The notes under the pieces: model-generated
What the model saw: the letters and a program-made list of their open reading frames with translations, nothing else
The model's database searches: none
What the model was told of the DNA's origin: nothing
Part shown: positions 29,320-39,716 of the stretch, piece after piece
Layout of the letters: each line of letters begins with the position of its first letter
How positions within the stretch are numbered: the stretch's first letter is position 1
NCBI RefSeq assembly: GCF_018275325.1
Contig: NZ_JAGVQR010000004.1
Coordinates: forward strand, 62,001-126,000
Origin: Nocardioides palaemonis
GTDB lineage: Bacteria > Actinomycetota > Actinomycetes > Propionibacteriales > Nocardioidaceae
DNA length: 64,000 bases
Direction: 5' to 3'
Position numbers and translations under genes: made by a program

Positions 29320-30401
29320 CGGCGCTCCTCCTCCGCCTGGGCCCGTTCTTCCTTCAGGGCCAGCGCGATCAGGTCGTCGATCTCCGCCGTGACGTCCTGG
29401 TGGCGCTCGAGGAGCACCATGTGTCCCGCGCCCTCGCACTCGAGCAGGCTGGACCCCGGGATCCGGCTGTGCAGCTTGCGGCTGTGGCCGACCGAGGTGA
29501 TCTTGTCGTCGGTGCCGCAGATGATCGAGGTGGGGACCGTGCCGAGCGCGCCGAGGTGGTCGAACTTGTCGAGCGAGGCGAAGGCCGGGTAGAAGTCCGC
29601 GACCACGGCGAAGGGCGTCGCGTTGAGCATGCCGTAGACGAACTCGACGAGCGCCGCCGGTACGTCGTCGCCGAAGGCGTAGCGGTCGGTGAACACGTCG
29701 GCCACGGCGTGCCCCCAGGAGCGAGCGAGGTCGACCACCTTGTGGCCGCGGTCGAGGGTGCGCACGGCCCGGCCCACGAATCGTCCGCCGAGGCCGAGCG
29801 GCAGCATCGGGAAGAGGATCCGGCCCGGGTCGAGGCCGCCCGCGGTCGTGGACACCAGTGCGGCGCCGAGGACGGTGTCGCCGAACATCTCGGGGAACTG
29901 CTCGGCGAGCGAGATCACCGTCATCCCGCCCATCGAGTGACCGACGACCACGCAGCGCCCGGGCACGGTGTCCTCGATGACGCGGCGCAGGTCGGAGCCG
30001 AGCTGCTCGATGGTGCAGTGGTCCTCCGGGGAGCGCGCGGAGCGTCCGTGGCTGCGCTGGTCGTAGAACACCGTGCGCACCTGGCCGCGGTAGGCCGCGC
30101 GCTGGTAGTGCCAGCTGTCGAGGGTGAGGGAGTAGCCGTGCACGAACACGACGGTGATGTCGTCGTCGGTCGAGGCGGGCCCGCCGACGTCGGCCGGCTC
30201 GTCGATCTCGACGTGGAGGTCGACCGCGTCGTCGGCGACGACGACACGGGGTGCGCTGCGCAGCGAGCCGAGGGCGACCTCGTCGCCGGCCTGCCGGTTG
30301 CCGATGACGCGGGACTGCCGGGCGATGCCGACGGCTCCCGCCGCAGCGGCGAGACCGGCGGCACCCACGACGGTGCCGAAGATGCGGCCCTTGACGCTCA
30401 T
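29316..30401 (-). CDS. Alpha/beta hydrolase
   Basis: 361 residues. An N-terminal hydrophobic segment (~8-28) may anchor it in the membrane. The core shows VVFVHGYSLTLDSW (oxyanion loop), the nucleophile elbow GHSMGG, an Asp in CGTDDKIT and His in GAGHMV. Substrate unknown. It lies between alr and tsaE with ATGA overlaps on both sides; a hydrolase in this place is common in actinobacteria. Confidence 0.88.
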   Translation of the reverse strand: MSVKGRIFGTVVGAAGLAAAAGAVGIARQSRVIGNRQAGDEVALGSLRSAPRVVVADDAVDLHVEIDEPADVGGPASTDDDITVVFVHGYSLTLDSWHYQRAAYRGQVRTVFYDQRSHGRSARSPEDHCTIEQLGSDLRRVIEDTVPGRCVVVGHSMGGMTVISLAEQFPEMFGDTVLGAALVSTTAGGLDPGRILFPMLPLGLGGRFVGRAVRTLDRGHKVVDLARSWGHAVADVFTDRYAFGDDVPAALVEFVYGMLNATPFAVVADFYPAFASLDKFDHLGALGTVPTSIICGTDDKITSVGHSRKLHSRIPGSSLLECEGAGHMVLLERHQDVTAEIDDLIALALKEERAQAEEERR

Positions 30402-31585
30402 GGTGCGGTCCCTTCCTCGTCCGGGTCGACGTCCGAGTCGACGTGGCGGCGCACCAGGCGGCCACCGACCCGCGTCACGACCTCATAGCTGATCGTGTCG
30501 GCAGCCGCGGCCCAGTCCTGAGCAGTCGGCTCACCCCGATCACCGGGCCCGAACAGGACCACCTCGGTGCCGGGCGGCGGGAGCTCGCCGTGCAGGTCGA
30601 CGACGAGCTGGTCCATGCAGACCCGGCCACGGACCGGTCTCAGGTCGTCGCCCACCCACACCGACGCGCGGTTGCTCGCCGCGCGCAGGATGCCCTCGCC
30701 GTAGCCGACCGGCACGACGCCCACCGTCGTGTCGTGGTCGGCCACCCAGGTGTGGCCGTAGGAGACGCCGTCGCCGGCCGCGACCGGCTTGCTCATCACC
30801 AGCCGCGCGCGCACGGTCATCGCCGGCCGCAGGCCGACGCGCGGCGCGACGCCGGGCGCCGGGTCGAGGCCGTAGGTCGCGATGCCGCAGCGGACGAGGT
30901 CGAAGTGGGCCGAGGGGCGCAGCAGCGCGGCGGCGGAGTTGGCGAGGTGGGTGACGTCGGGGTCGAGACCGGCGGCCGCCGCGAGCGCGACCGCCTCGCG
31001 GAAGGCGGCCTCCTGCGCGTCGTTGGCCGGGTGTGCCGGCTCGTCGCTCGCCGCGAGGTGGGACCAGAGGCCGGTGACCCGGATCCGGCCGGCGCGCTCG
31101 TGGCCGGCGGCCGCGGCGAAGAGGTCGCGCCACCGGTCCCGCGACGCGCCGCCACGGGACAGGCCGGTGTCGACCTTGAGCTGGACCCGTGCTCCGCCCT
31201 CCCCCGCGCCGCTCCCGACCGCGGCGACCTCGTCGAGCTCGTCGACGGTGTAGGCGGTGACCTCCACGCCCGCCGCGACCGCGGCGGCGAAGTCGTCGCC
31301 GGGCGCGCTCAGCCAGCACAGCAGCGGGCCGTGGTCGCCCGCCGCGCGGAGGGTGAGCGCCTCCTCGATCGTGGCGACGCCGAGCCAGTCGGCGCCGGCC
31401 TCGCGGGCTGCCGCGGCGGCCTCGACCATGCCGTGGCCGTAGCCGTCGGCCTTCACGACCGCCATCAGCCCGACCGGGGCGTCGGCCGAGACGAGCTCCT
31501 TGAGGACCCGTACGTTGTGGCGGATCGCCGCGACGTCGACCACGATCTCGGCACGAGGCACGGGACCGGTCATGGCACCGATCAT
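30398..31585 (-). CDS. alr: Alanine racemase
   Basis: 395 residues from the ATG that overlaps the nnr stop (ATGA); another ATG four codons in is possible. The PLP lysine lies in VVKADGYGHG. The second catalytic residue lies in the SYGHTWVADHDT region (Tyr), and ATYGLDPAPG is typical. It interconverts L- and D-alanine for peptidoglycan. Part of the coupled operon. Confidence 0.97.
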   Translation of the reverse strand: MIGAMTGPVPRAEIVVDVAAIRHNVRVLKELVSADAPVGLMAVVKADGYGHGMVEAAAAAREAGADWLGVATIEEALTLRAAGDHGPLLCWLSAPGDDFAAAVAAGVEVTAYTVDELDEVAAVGSGAGEGGARVQLKVDTGLSRGGASRDRWRDLFAAAAGHERAGRIRVTGLWSHLAASDEPAHPANDAQEAAFREAVALAAAAGLDPDVTHLANSAAALLRPSAHFDLVRCGIATYGLDPAPGVAPRVGLRPAMTVRARLVMSKPVAAGDGVSYGHTWVADHDTTVGVVPVGYGEGILRAASNRASVWVGDDLRPVRGRVCMDQLVVDLHGELPPPGTEVVLFGPGDRGEPTAQDWAAAADTISYEVVTRVGGRLVRRHVDSDVDPDEEGTAP

Positions 31586-32973
31586 CCCAGTTCCGCCAGG
31601 GTGTCGCGCACGACCTGCGGGATCTGGACGGCGACCCGGCTCGCGGTCAGCGGACCGCCGGCCGCCGCCTCCGTCGCCGCGGCGCCGTGCAGCCACGAGC
31701 CGACCGACGCGGCGTCGTAGGGCGTCAGGCCGGCCGCCAGCAGCGCCCCGACCAGCCCGGCGAGGACGTCGCCGGCACCGGCCGTCGCCAGCCACGGGAC
31801 ACCCGTGGTGGTCGCCCGCACCCGGCCGTCCGGGTCGGCGACGAGGGTGTGGTGGCCCTTGAGCAGCACGACGCACCCCCAGCGCCGGGCGGCCTCGCGC
31901 ACGTGGGCCAGGGGGCGCGCCTCGACGTCGGCGCGCTCCGCGTCGGTCATCGCGGCCAGCTCGCCGGCGTGCGGCGTCAGCACGGCACCCGGCAGCGGCG
32001 CGTCGACGTGGCGCAGCGCGTCGGCGTCGACCACGACCGGGACGTCGTCGGCGAGCGCCTCGGCGAGCATGCCCGCGGCGTCGTCACCACCCCCCGGACC
32101 GACCACCCACGCCTGGACCCGGCCGTCCCCGACGACCTCGGGGTGGGCGACCCTGACCCGGTCGGCGACCGAGGACGCGCCGACGTAGCGGACCATCCCG
32201 ACGAGCCCGGTGTTGGCGCCGGCCACGGCGAGCAGCGCGGCACCGGGATAGGTCGCGGAGCCGGCGCGGACGCCCACCACGCCTCGGGAGTACTTCTGGG
32301 CGTCGGGCCCGGGGCGCGGCAGCAGGTCGCGGACGTCCGCGGGCTGGAGCGCCTCGACGGCGGCCGGCCCGAGGTCGAGGCCGAGGTCGACGAGGTGGAG
32401 CGCCCCGCAGGCCGTGGCGGACGGGTCCACGAGGTGGGCGACCTTGTGGGTGCCGAAGGTGACGGTGAGGTCGGCGCGGACGTGGGGGCCGTCGACCTCG
32501 CCGGTGTCGACGCCGAGCCCGGACGGGACGTCGACCGCGACGACGGGGACGCCGGCCAGCCGTTCGACCGCACGCGCGGCGTCGTCGCGCAGGCCGGGCC
32601 GGCCGCCGATGCCGAGGATCCCGTCGAGGACCACGTCGGGCGACGGGTGGAGGTCGGCGAGGTCGCGGGCCGCGCGCCCACCGGCCCGGCGCAGCGCTGC
32701 GAGGCCGTCTGCGTGGGTGCGCTCGGCCAGCAGCAGCGCCTCGACCGACGCACCGCGGGCGGCCAGCCGGGCGCCGGCCCACAGGGCGTCGCCGCCATTG
32801 TCACCGGGCCCGACCAGCAGCAGCACGCGACGCCCGTAGGCGCCACCGAGCAGGTCGACGACGGCCGCGGCCAGCCCGGCGGCCGCGCGCTGCATCAGCG
32901 CCCCGTCCGGGAGCCGGGCCATCGCGGCCTGCTCCGCCCGGCGTACGTCCTCGACGGTGTGCGCGCGCAGCAC
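31582..32973 (-). CDS. nnr: Bifunctional NAD(P)HX epimerase / ADP-dependent dehydratase
   Basis: 463 residues from a GTG. The N-terminal ~200 residues are the epimerase (VGPGDNGGDALWAGARLA). The rest is the ribokinase-like dehydratase with GDVLAGLVGALLA and LTPHAGELA. It repairs hydrated NADH and NADPH. It begins 4 bases after acpS and overlaps alr. Confidence 0.96.
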   Translation of the reverse strand: MLRAHTVEDVRRAEQAAMARLPDGALMQRAAAGLAAAVVDLLGGAYGRRVLLLVGPGDNGGDALWAGARLAARGASVEALLLAERTHADGLAALRRAGGRAARDLADLHPSPDVVLDGILGIGGRPGLRDDAARAVERLAGVPVVAVDVPSGLGVDTGEVDGPHVRADLTVTFGTHKVAHLVDPSATACGALHLVDLGLDLGPAAVEALQPADVRDLLPRPGPDAQKYSRGVVGVRAGSATYPGAALLAVAGANTGLVGMVRYVGASSVADRVRVAHPEVVGDGRVQAWVVGPGGGDDAAGMLAEALADDVPVVVDADALRHVDAPLPGAVLTPHAGELAAMTDAERADVEARPLAHVREAARRWGCVVLLKGHHTLVADPDGRVRATTTGVPWLATAGAGDVLAGLVGALLAAGLTPYDAASVGSWLHGAAATEAAAGGPLTASRVAVQIPQVVRDTLAELG

Positions 32974-32977
32974 GCGA

Positions 32978-33331
32978 TCAGCCCTCCAGCACCACGACTG
33001 CCGACGCGATGCCGGCGTCGTGCGAGAGGGAGACGTGGACGTGGGCGACGCCCAGCTCGGCGGCGCGGGCGGCCACCGTGCCGCGGATCTCGAAGCGCGG
33101 CCGGCCGGTCTCCTCCGAGACGATCTCCGCGTCGAGCCAGGCCATCCCGACCGGGGCGCCGAGCGCCTTGGCCATCGCCTCCTTGGCCGCGAAGCGCGCC
33201 GCCAGCGAGGCCGCCGGACGGCTCGCCTCGGCCGTGGTGAACAGTCGCCCGCGCAGGGCGGGCGTGCGCTCGAGGGACTGCACGAAGCGGTCGATGTCGA
33301 CCACGTCGATGCCCACCCCGATCACTGGCAC
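32978..33331 (-). CDS. acpS: Holo-[acyl-carrier-protein] synthase
   Basis: 117 residues from a GTG ([15 protein letters not shown]); a GTG two codons later is also possible. The Mg-binding [10 protein letters not shown] and [12 protein letters not shown] are the AcpS signatures. It transfers 4'-phosphopantetheine from CoA to acyl carrier protein. Starts 11 bases after glmS; CoA supply is nearby (coaA, divergent from glmS). Confidence 0.96.
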   Translation of the reverse strand: MPVIGVGIDVVDIDRFVQSLERTPALRGRLFTTAEASRPAASLAARFAAKEAMAKALGAPVGMAWLDAEIVSEETGRPRFEIRGTVAARAAELGVAHVHVSLSHDAGIASAVVVLEG

Positions 33332-33342
33332 GGCGTCCGTCC

Positions 33343-35187
<1,845 letters not shown>

Positions 35188-35262
35188 GGTGGCGCAGTCT
35201 ATCGGCGCCCCTCGGCAGGGTGCTGCATCGCCCGGTGCCGCGGCGGTGCAAGAATCGCGGCC

Positions 35263-36243
35263 ATGTCCGAGGCCCCGGCGCCGCCGCACGGCGCCCCCAA
35301 CGGGAGCGAGGCCTCGCCGTACGTCGAGCTCGAGCGCGCCGCGTGGGCGGAGCTCGCCGGCACCGCCGAGACGAGCCTCACGCCCGACGAGGTCGTCCGC
35401 CTGCGGGGACTGGGCGACCAGCTCGACCTGCGCGAGATCGAGCAGGTCTACCTCCCGCTGTCGCGGCTGCTCAGCCTCTACGTCGCGGCCAACTCCCGGC
35501 TGCACCTCGAGCAGGAGGAGTTCCTCCACCGCGTCACCCCGCCGCGTACGCCCTTCGTGATCGGGCTCGCCGGGTCGGTCGCGGTCGGCAAGTCCACCAC
35601 CGCCCGCGTGCTGCAGCAGATGCTGGCGCACTGGCCCGAGCACCCCAACGTCGCCCTCGTGACCACCGACGGCTTCCTGCTCCCCAACGCCGAGCTCGAG
35701 CGGCGGGGCATCCTGCACCGCAAGGGCTTCCCGGAGTCCTACGACCGCAAGGCGCTGCTGAAGTTCGTCATCGACATCAAGTCCGGCAAGGACGAGGTCG
35801 AGGCGCCGATCTACTCCCACCTCGTCTACGACGTGCTGCCCGACGAGAAGGTCGTGGTCAAGCGCCCCGACATCGTCATCGTCGAGGGCCTCAACGTCCT
35901 GCAGCCGGCGCGGGTGCGCGACGACGGCCGCACCGGGCTCGCCGTGAGCGACTTCTTCGACTTCTCCGTCTACGTCGACGCCGCGCTCACCGACATCAAG
36001 CGCTGGTACGTCGACCGGTTCCTGCGCCTGCGCGAGACCGCCTTCCGCGACCCCGCGTCGTACTTCCGCAAGTACGCCGCGCTCTCCCACGACGAGGCCG
36101 TCGACCAGGCGACCCGGATCTGGGACTCGATCAACGAGCCCAACCTCGTCCAGAACGTCGCCCCCACCCGCTCGCGCGCCAACCTCGTGCTGCGCAAGGA
36201 CGCCGACCACTCCGTGCGCTACGTGCGGCTGCGCAAGCTCTGA
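35263..36243 (+). CDS. coaA: Type I pantothenate kinase
   Basis: 326 residues from the ATG. The P-loop [12 protein letters not shown] and the segments TTDGFLLPN and VEGLNVLQP match the prokaryotic type I family. It phosphorylates pantothenate in the first and rate-limiting step of CoA synthesis. Divergent from glmS with a 75-base shared promoter region. Confidence 0.98.
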   Translation: MSEAPAPPHGAPNGSEASPYVELERAAWAELAGTAETSLTPDEVVRLRGLGDQLDLREIEQVYLPLSRLLSLYVAANSRLHLEQEEFLHRVTPPRTPFVIGLAGSVAVGKSTTARVLQQMLAHWPEHPNVALVTTDGFLLPNAELERRGILHRKGFPESYDRKALLKFVIDIKSGKDEVEAPIYSHLVYDVLPDEKVVVKRPDIVIVEGLNVLQPARVRDDGRTGLAVSDFFDFSVYVDAALTDIKRWYVDRFLRLRETAFRDPASYFRKYAALSHDEAVDQATRIWDSINEPNLVQNVAPTRSRANLVLRKDADHSVRYVRLRKL

Positions 36244-36273
36244 GTCGCGCGTCGGTGGGACGTCCGCCCGCGG

Positions 36274-36319
36274 GACGTCATGGCCGTCGGTCGTTCGCGT
36301 CGCCGGTCGCCATGACCTC
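36274..36319. repeat. Palindromic repeat, copy A
   Basis: GACGTCATGGC (36274-36284) pairs with GCCATGACCTC (36309-36319; one mismatch). It ends one base before the stop codon of the nuclease-like gene. Copies B and C lie on the other side of that gene. Confidence 0.75.
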
Positions 36320-36320
36320 G

Positions 36321-37271
36321 TCACGCCGCGTCGACCCAGCCGCCGGCGCGCAGGCCGCGCTCGACCTGGTCGAAGAAGTCGTCAGCGGCCACCCGAAGCC
36401 CCAGCAGCGGCAGGCGCAGGACACGGGCGTCGCGCAGGACCACCTCGTTCTGGCGCAGCGCATCAGGCACGACCGAGGTCGCCCACGAGTGGTGGATGCC
36501 GTCGATCTCGACCACCAGGTGGAACGCGTCCCAGCAGACGTCGAGGTAGTACCGGCCGCCCCTGCCCCGTCGGACCACCTGTCGGTCGGGCTCCGGCAGG
36601 CCCCGGCGCCGGCACTCCCGCGCGACGTCGAACTCGCCCAGGGAGCGCACCCCGCCGAGCAGGTCGTTGACCACGTCGTGCATCAACCCACGGCGCCGGT
36701 CACGCCTGACCGCCAGCAGCGCACACCCCAGGTGATCCGCCGTCGTGAGGCCCTGCTGGACCGGCATCGTCAGGAGGAGTGCGGCCTGCCTGTCGGTGCA
36801 CGCCCACATCGCCGCGCGCACCGCCGCCACTGGCACGCGGGTGCGAGGGACGCCGGACGGTGCGCGATCGTCGGCTGACCAGCGGCGGGTGCGTCGCACG
36901 TCGAGGCCGGCCCCGCGCAACGGCTTCACACCACGCGGCACCGACACTCGGTGGACGGTCGTGTCGTAGCCAGTGAGCCCGGAGGCCACCAGCGACGACT
37001 CCCCGTCCAGCATGGCGCGGTCGCCGCCCTCGAACACGGCTGCCCAGTGCCTGCCGAGCTCCGACACCGGCCCGGTGTGCAGGCACAGGGCCCTCGACCA
37101 CACCCGCTGCCACCGCCGTGCTCGAAGCTGGGCGCGGACCTCGCCGCGCGTCATGCCCGCGGCGTAGGCCTGGGCGCGTGACACCACCCCGCCTTGCTTC
37201 GCTGCGAGGGCCGCGACCCCCTCCAGGGTCCGTTCGCGCTCGTCGCGGCTGCGTCTGCGTCGTTCGTCCAT
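36321..37271 (-). CDS. AbiEi-like protein with C-terminal PD-(D/E)xK/Vsr-like nuclease domain
   Basis: 316 residues from the ATG at 37271; the open frame upstream (to 37505) runs through repeats B and C and is rejected. The N-terminal ~75 residues (VAALAAKQGGVVSRAQAYAAGMTRGEVRAQ) look like the winged-helix domain of AbiEi/type IV antitoxin-like proteins. The C-terminal ~110 residues carry YYLDVCW and VVEIDGIHH, a Vsr/DUF559-like Asp...Glu-x-Asp arrangement, and end in a DDFFDQVERGL helix. It stands alone without an AbiEii-like toxin. Such genes are numerous in Nocardioides-like genomes, but their role is not known to me. Defence or DNA repair is a hypothesis. Confidence 0.75.
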   Translation of the reverse strand: MDERRRRSRDERERTLEGVAALAAKQGGVVSRAQAYAAGMTRGEVRAQLRARRWQRVWSRALCLHTGPVSELGRHWAAVFEGGDRAMLDGESSLVASGLTGYDTTVHRVSVPRGVKPLRGAGLDVRRTRRWSADDRAPSGVPRTRVPVAAVRAAMWACTDRQAALLLTMPVQQGLTTADHLGCALLAVRRDRRRGLMHDVVNDLLGGVRSLGEFDVARECRRRGLPEPDRQVVRRGRGGRYYLDVCWDAFHLVVEIDGIHHSWATSVVPDALRQNEVVLRDARVLRLPLLGLRVAADDFFDQVERGLRAGGWVDAA

Positions 37272-37414
37272 GGAGCGAGGCTCCGGCTCGGGTACGACAG
37301 AAGGGGCTGGCCCGACGGCCGCCCTGTGGACGAGCACGTCGGCGGGCCAGCTGTGGACGTCGTGCGGACCGCGCCCCGCCGCAGCTGCGATGCCGACGCG
37401 CACCCCCGGCGCGT

Positions 37415-37458
37415 ACGTCATGGCCGCCGGTCGCCGGAGTGACCGGCCGCCATGACGT
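37415..37458. repeat. Palindromic repeat, copy B
   Basis: 18-bp arms 37415-37432 and 37441-37458 (ACGTCATGGC ... GCCATGACGT) with one mismatch and an 8-base loop. About 30 bases upstream of and through the left arm repeat again 84 bases later (copy C). Confidence 0.85.
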
Positions 37459-37498
37459 CGGCGGCTCCTCGCGACTCCGACGCGCAACGCCGGCGCGT

Positions 37499-37542
37499 AC
37501 GTCATGGCCGGTGGACCCCCAGGCGACCACCCGCCATGACGT
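37499..37542. repeat. Palindromic repeat, copy C
   Basis: 16-bp arms 37499-37514 and 37527-37542 with one mismatch. It shares ~30 bases (37478-37510) with copy B (37394-37426) as a direct repeat of period 84. The gap 37272-37559 holds only copies B and C, flanking sequence and the presumed promoter of the nuclease-like gene. Confidence 0.85.
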
Positions 37543-37559
37543 CCGCAGGCGGGGTCCCC

Positions 37560-38144
37560 TCAGGAGGACGCGACGGTGAAGCGCTGGCGGCGGTGCTGGG
37601 GCCGCTCGATCTCGTCGACGAGCGCGAGGGCGTAGTCCTCGGCGCTGACGAAGTCGCCGGCCGGGGTGTCGAGCGAGGTGGCGTACGACCCGGTGCGCTC
37701 GCCGGGGGCGATCACGGGCGCCGGGCTGAGGAAGGTCCAGTCGAGCGACTCCGGCGCGGCGCGGAACAGGTCGAGCGCCTTCGCTCCGGAGGTGGCCTCC
37801 GCCTGGTACTCCTCCGGGAAGCCGTCGGAGTCGAGCAGGCGGGTGCCGTCGGGGGTGAGCAGCGAGCCGGCACCGCCGACGAACAGCACGCGCGCGTCGC
37901 CGGCGTGGTCGATGAGGGTGGAGACCGAGGCGAGCCACGGCTCGTGCGACTCACCGGTCCGGCTCGGGCCGGTGGCCGAGACGACGACGTCGTGGTCGGC
38001 GGCGGCAGCGCGCACGGCGTCGGCGGAGCCCATGTCGGCCCCGGTCGAGCGGCTCAGGGCGGTGACGTCGTGGCCGCGGGCGGTGGCCTCGGAGGCGATG
38101 CGGGAGCCGACCATGCCGGTGGCGCCGAACAGGGCGATCTTCAT
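37560..38144 (-). CDS. NAD(P)H-binding NmrA/SDR-like oxidoreductase
   Basis: 194 residues from the ATG at 38144. The nucleotide-binding GATGMVGSRIA is at residues ~7-17, followed by VVVSATGPS and LFVGGAGSLL strands. Similar to small atypical SDR/NmrA-like reductases that respond to redox or electrophile stress. Divergent from an HxlR regulator with repeats in the shared promoter, so it is probably its target. Confidence 0.87.
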   Translation of the reverse strand: MKIALFGATGMVGSRIASEATARGHDVTALSRSTGADMGSADAVRAAAADHDVVVSATGPSRTGESHEPWLASVSTLIDHAGDARVLFVGGAGSLLTPDGTRLLDSDGFPEEYQAEATSGAKALDLFRAAPESLDWTFLSPAPVIAPGERTGSYATSLDTPAGDFVSAEDYALALVDEIERPQHRRQRFTVASS

Positions 38145-38177
38145 GTGGTGTCCTTCGTGAGTGGGTGGACCACCGAC

Positions 38178-38211
38178 GGTAACCACTGGTAACCAAGCAC
38201 TTCAACGTGCT
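38178..38211. promoter_or_regulatory. Candidate HxlR operator: direct GGTAACC repeats plus AGCAC/GTGCT
   Basis: GGTAACC occurs at 38178-38184 and 38188-38194, exactly one helix turn (10 bp) apart. AGCAC (38196-38200) and GTGCT (38207-38211) form a small inverted repeat just before the regulator's start. All lie in the 78-base divergent gap. Confidence 0.5.
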
Positions 38212-38222
38212 ATGAGTACCTC

Positions 38223-38600
38223 ATGGTGACCATGGACCGCGGCGACGCCTTCGACCCCGACTGCCCCACCCGGGTCGTCCTCGACCGCATCGGCGACAAG
38301 TGGACCGTCCTGGTGATCGGGGCGCTCGAGCCCGGCAGCCTGCGCTTCACCGAGCTGCGCGCGCGCATCGGCGGCGTCGCGCCCAAGGTGCTGACCCAGA
38401 CGCTGCGGGCGATGGAGCGCGACGGCCTGCTGACGCGCACCGTGCACGCCCAGGTGCCGCCGCGCGTCGACTACGAGCTCACCGCGCTCGGCGCCTCCCT
38501 CACCGCGCCGATCGCGACCCTCACCGACTGGGCCGAGACCCACCTCCCGCAGATCCTCGGGTCCCGCGAGACCTACGACGCGGCCGCCGAGGCGCGCTGA
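38223..38600 (+). CDS. HxlR-family transcriptional regulator
   Basis: 125 residues. The HxlR pattern is clear: CPTRVVLDRIGDKWTVLVIG, RFTELRARIGGVAPKVLTQT and RDGLLTRTVHAQVPPRVDYEL. The N-terminal Cys14 is the conserved family cysteine used by some members as a redox or aldehyde sensor. It most likely controls the divergent oxidoreductase. Its stop directly abuts the stop of the convergent GNAT gene. Confidence 0.94.
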   Translation: MVTMDRGDAFDPDCPTRVVLDRIGDKWTVLVIGALEPGSLRFTELRARIGGVAPKVLTQTLRAMERDGLLTRTVHAQVPPRVDYELTALGASLTAPIATLTDWAETHLPQILGSRETYDAAAEAR

Positions 38601-39596
38601 TCACAGCCGCTTCTGCAGCTCGAGCAGCGTCTCGAGCGTGCGGTAGCCCAGCGCGTCGTTGACCGCGTTCATGTGGGTGTTGACCTCGGCGTTGGAGGTG
38701 TCGACCGCGACCAGGCCCGGGTACGTCGCCAGCGCGAGGTCGTGGGTCGCGACCTTCAGCGCGAGGCCGAGCCGGTGGCCGCGGTGGGACGGGTCGACCA
38801 GGGTGATCCCGACCTGGCCGTGCGTGGTGTCGGTGTCGTTGACCCGCACGTCCGACGAGCCCGCGACGGAACCGTCCGGGGCGATCGCGAGGGCGGTCAG
38901 GACGTGGCGGCCGATGCCGGCCTGGCGCTGCTCGGCGGCGCGGATCCGCTCCGGGCTCCACTCCGAGGCGCTGAGGTCGAGGTCGCCGAGCGGGATCTCG
39001 TCGAGCAGCAGGCCGAGCAGCCGACCGAACGACGCGAGGTGCTCGTCCGGGCAGACGGTGTCGAAGGTGACGACCCGGTAGGCCGACGCGCGGGCCACGT
39101 CGTCGAGGAGTCCGTCGCGCCGCGCGAGGTAGTCGGCCAGGGCGAGCTCGCGGAACGCCTCGCGGCTCGCCACCTCGTAGCCCAGCGCGGCCGCGAACGC
39201 CTCGGGCGGCGTGCCGGACTCCCCCGGCGCGACGTAGACCTCGCCGTGCAGCGTCGTACGCCCGTCCCCCGCAGCGACGACCTCCATCTCCTGCACCAGC
39301 CGGCGGCCCGTCCCCTCGCGGGTGCGGTCGGGACGGACGTAGGCGTCGACCGACGCGGTGTGCAGGTTGTCCTTCAGGGGCCGCACCAGCAGACCGGCGC
39401 CGACCATCTCGCGGCCGTCGATGGCGGCGAGCACGGTGAGGCCGCCCTCCGGGTTGTCCGCCGGCAGCGAGACGCGGGTCTGCTCCCACGCCGGCCACGG
39501 GTTCCCCGGTCGGTGGGCAGTGGCGGCTCGGCCCACCTCCCACCACGCCCGCAGCGCGGCCTCGTTGCGCGGGTTGAGCTGCTCGATGTCGACCAC
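38601..39596 (-). CDS. Tandem-GNAT-domain acetyltransferase
   Basis: 331 residues from a GTG. Two GNAT-like halves: an N-terminal one (VDAYVRPDRTREGTGRRLVQ) and a C-terminal one (VDPSHRGHRLGLALK). The end NAEVNTHMNAVNDALGYRTL is nearly repeated in the paralog at 61981-63018. The mycothiol synthase MshD has a similar double-GNAT layout, but identity with it is not claimed. The substrate is unknown. Confidence 0.85.
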   Translation of the reverse strand: MVDIEQLNPRNEAALRAWWEVGRAATAHRPGNPWPAWEQTRVSLPADNPEGGLTVLAAIDGREMVGAGLLVRPLKDNLHTASVDAYVRPDRTREGTGRRLVQEMEVVAAGDGRTTLHGEVYVAPGESGTPPEAFAAALGYEVASREAFRELALADYLARRDGLLDDVARASAYRVVTFDTVCPDEHLASFGRLLGLLLDEIPLGDLDLSASEWSPERIRAAEQRQAGIGRHVLTALAIAPDGSVAGSSDVRVNDTDTTHGQVGITLVDPSHRGHRLGLALKVATHDLALATYPGLVAVDTSNAEVNTHMNAVNDALGYRTLETLLELQKRL

Positions 39597-39633
39597 GGAG
39601 CGACCGTAGCCGCGCCCGACCCCCGCCCGCACC

Positions 39634-39701
39634 GGGGTATCTGGGGACGAAATGGGGGTGAAAACGGCCCACCGGCCCACCATTTCGTCCCCAGATACCC
39701 C
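39634..39701. repeat. Long perfect inverted repeat (22-bp arms)
   Basis: The arm 39634-39655 (GGGGTATCTGGGGACGAAATG + G) is exactly complementary to 39680-39701, with a 24-base loop. It lies in the 120-base gap between the tandem-GNAT gene and the DUF3592-like gene. No T tract follows, and the arms contain A/T-rich steps unlike the local GC-rich terminators. Confidence 0.9.
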
Positions 39702-39716
39702 CCCGGAGGGCGGGGC

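Noticed and set aside
35188..35262. glmS ribozyme or riboswitch upstream of glmS
   Set aside because: The gap to coaA is 75 bases and shows no matching structure.
37272..37505. N-terminal extension of the nuclease-like protein
   Set aside because: It translates the palindromic repeats B and C; the ATG at 37271 fits the AbiEi-like domain start.
37394..37542. Possible CRISPR array
   Set aside because: Only two tandem units of period 84, each palindromic with no unique spacer pattern; no cas genes.
39634..39701. Insertion sequence terminal repeats
   Set aside because: The arms are 24 bases apart with no transposase between them; a palindromic element or RNA hairpin fits better.
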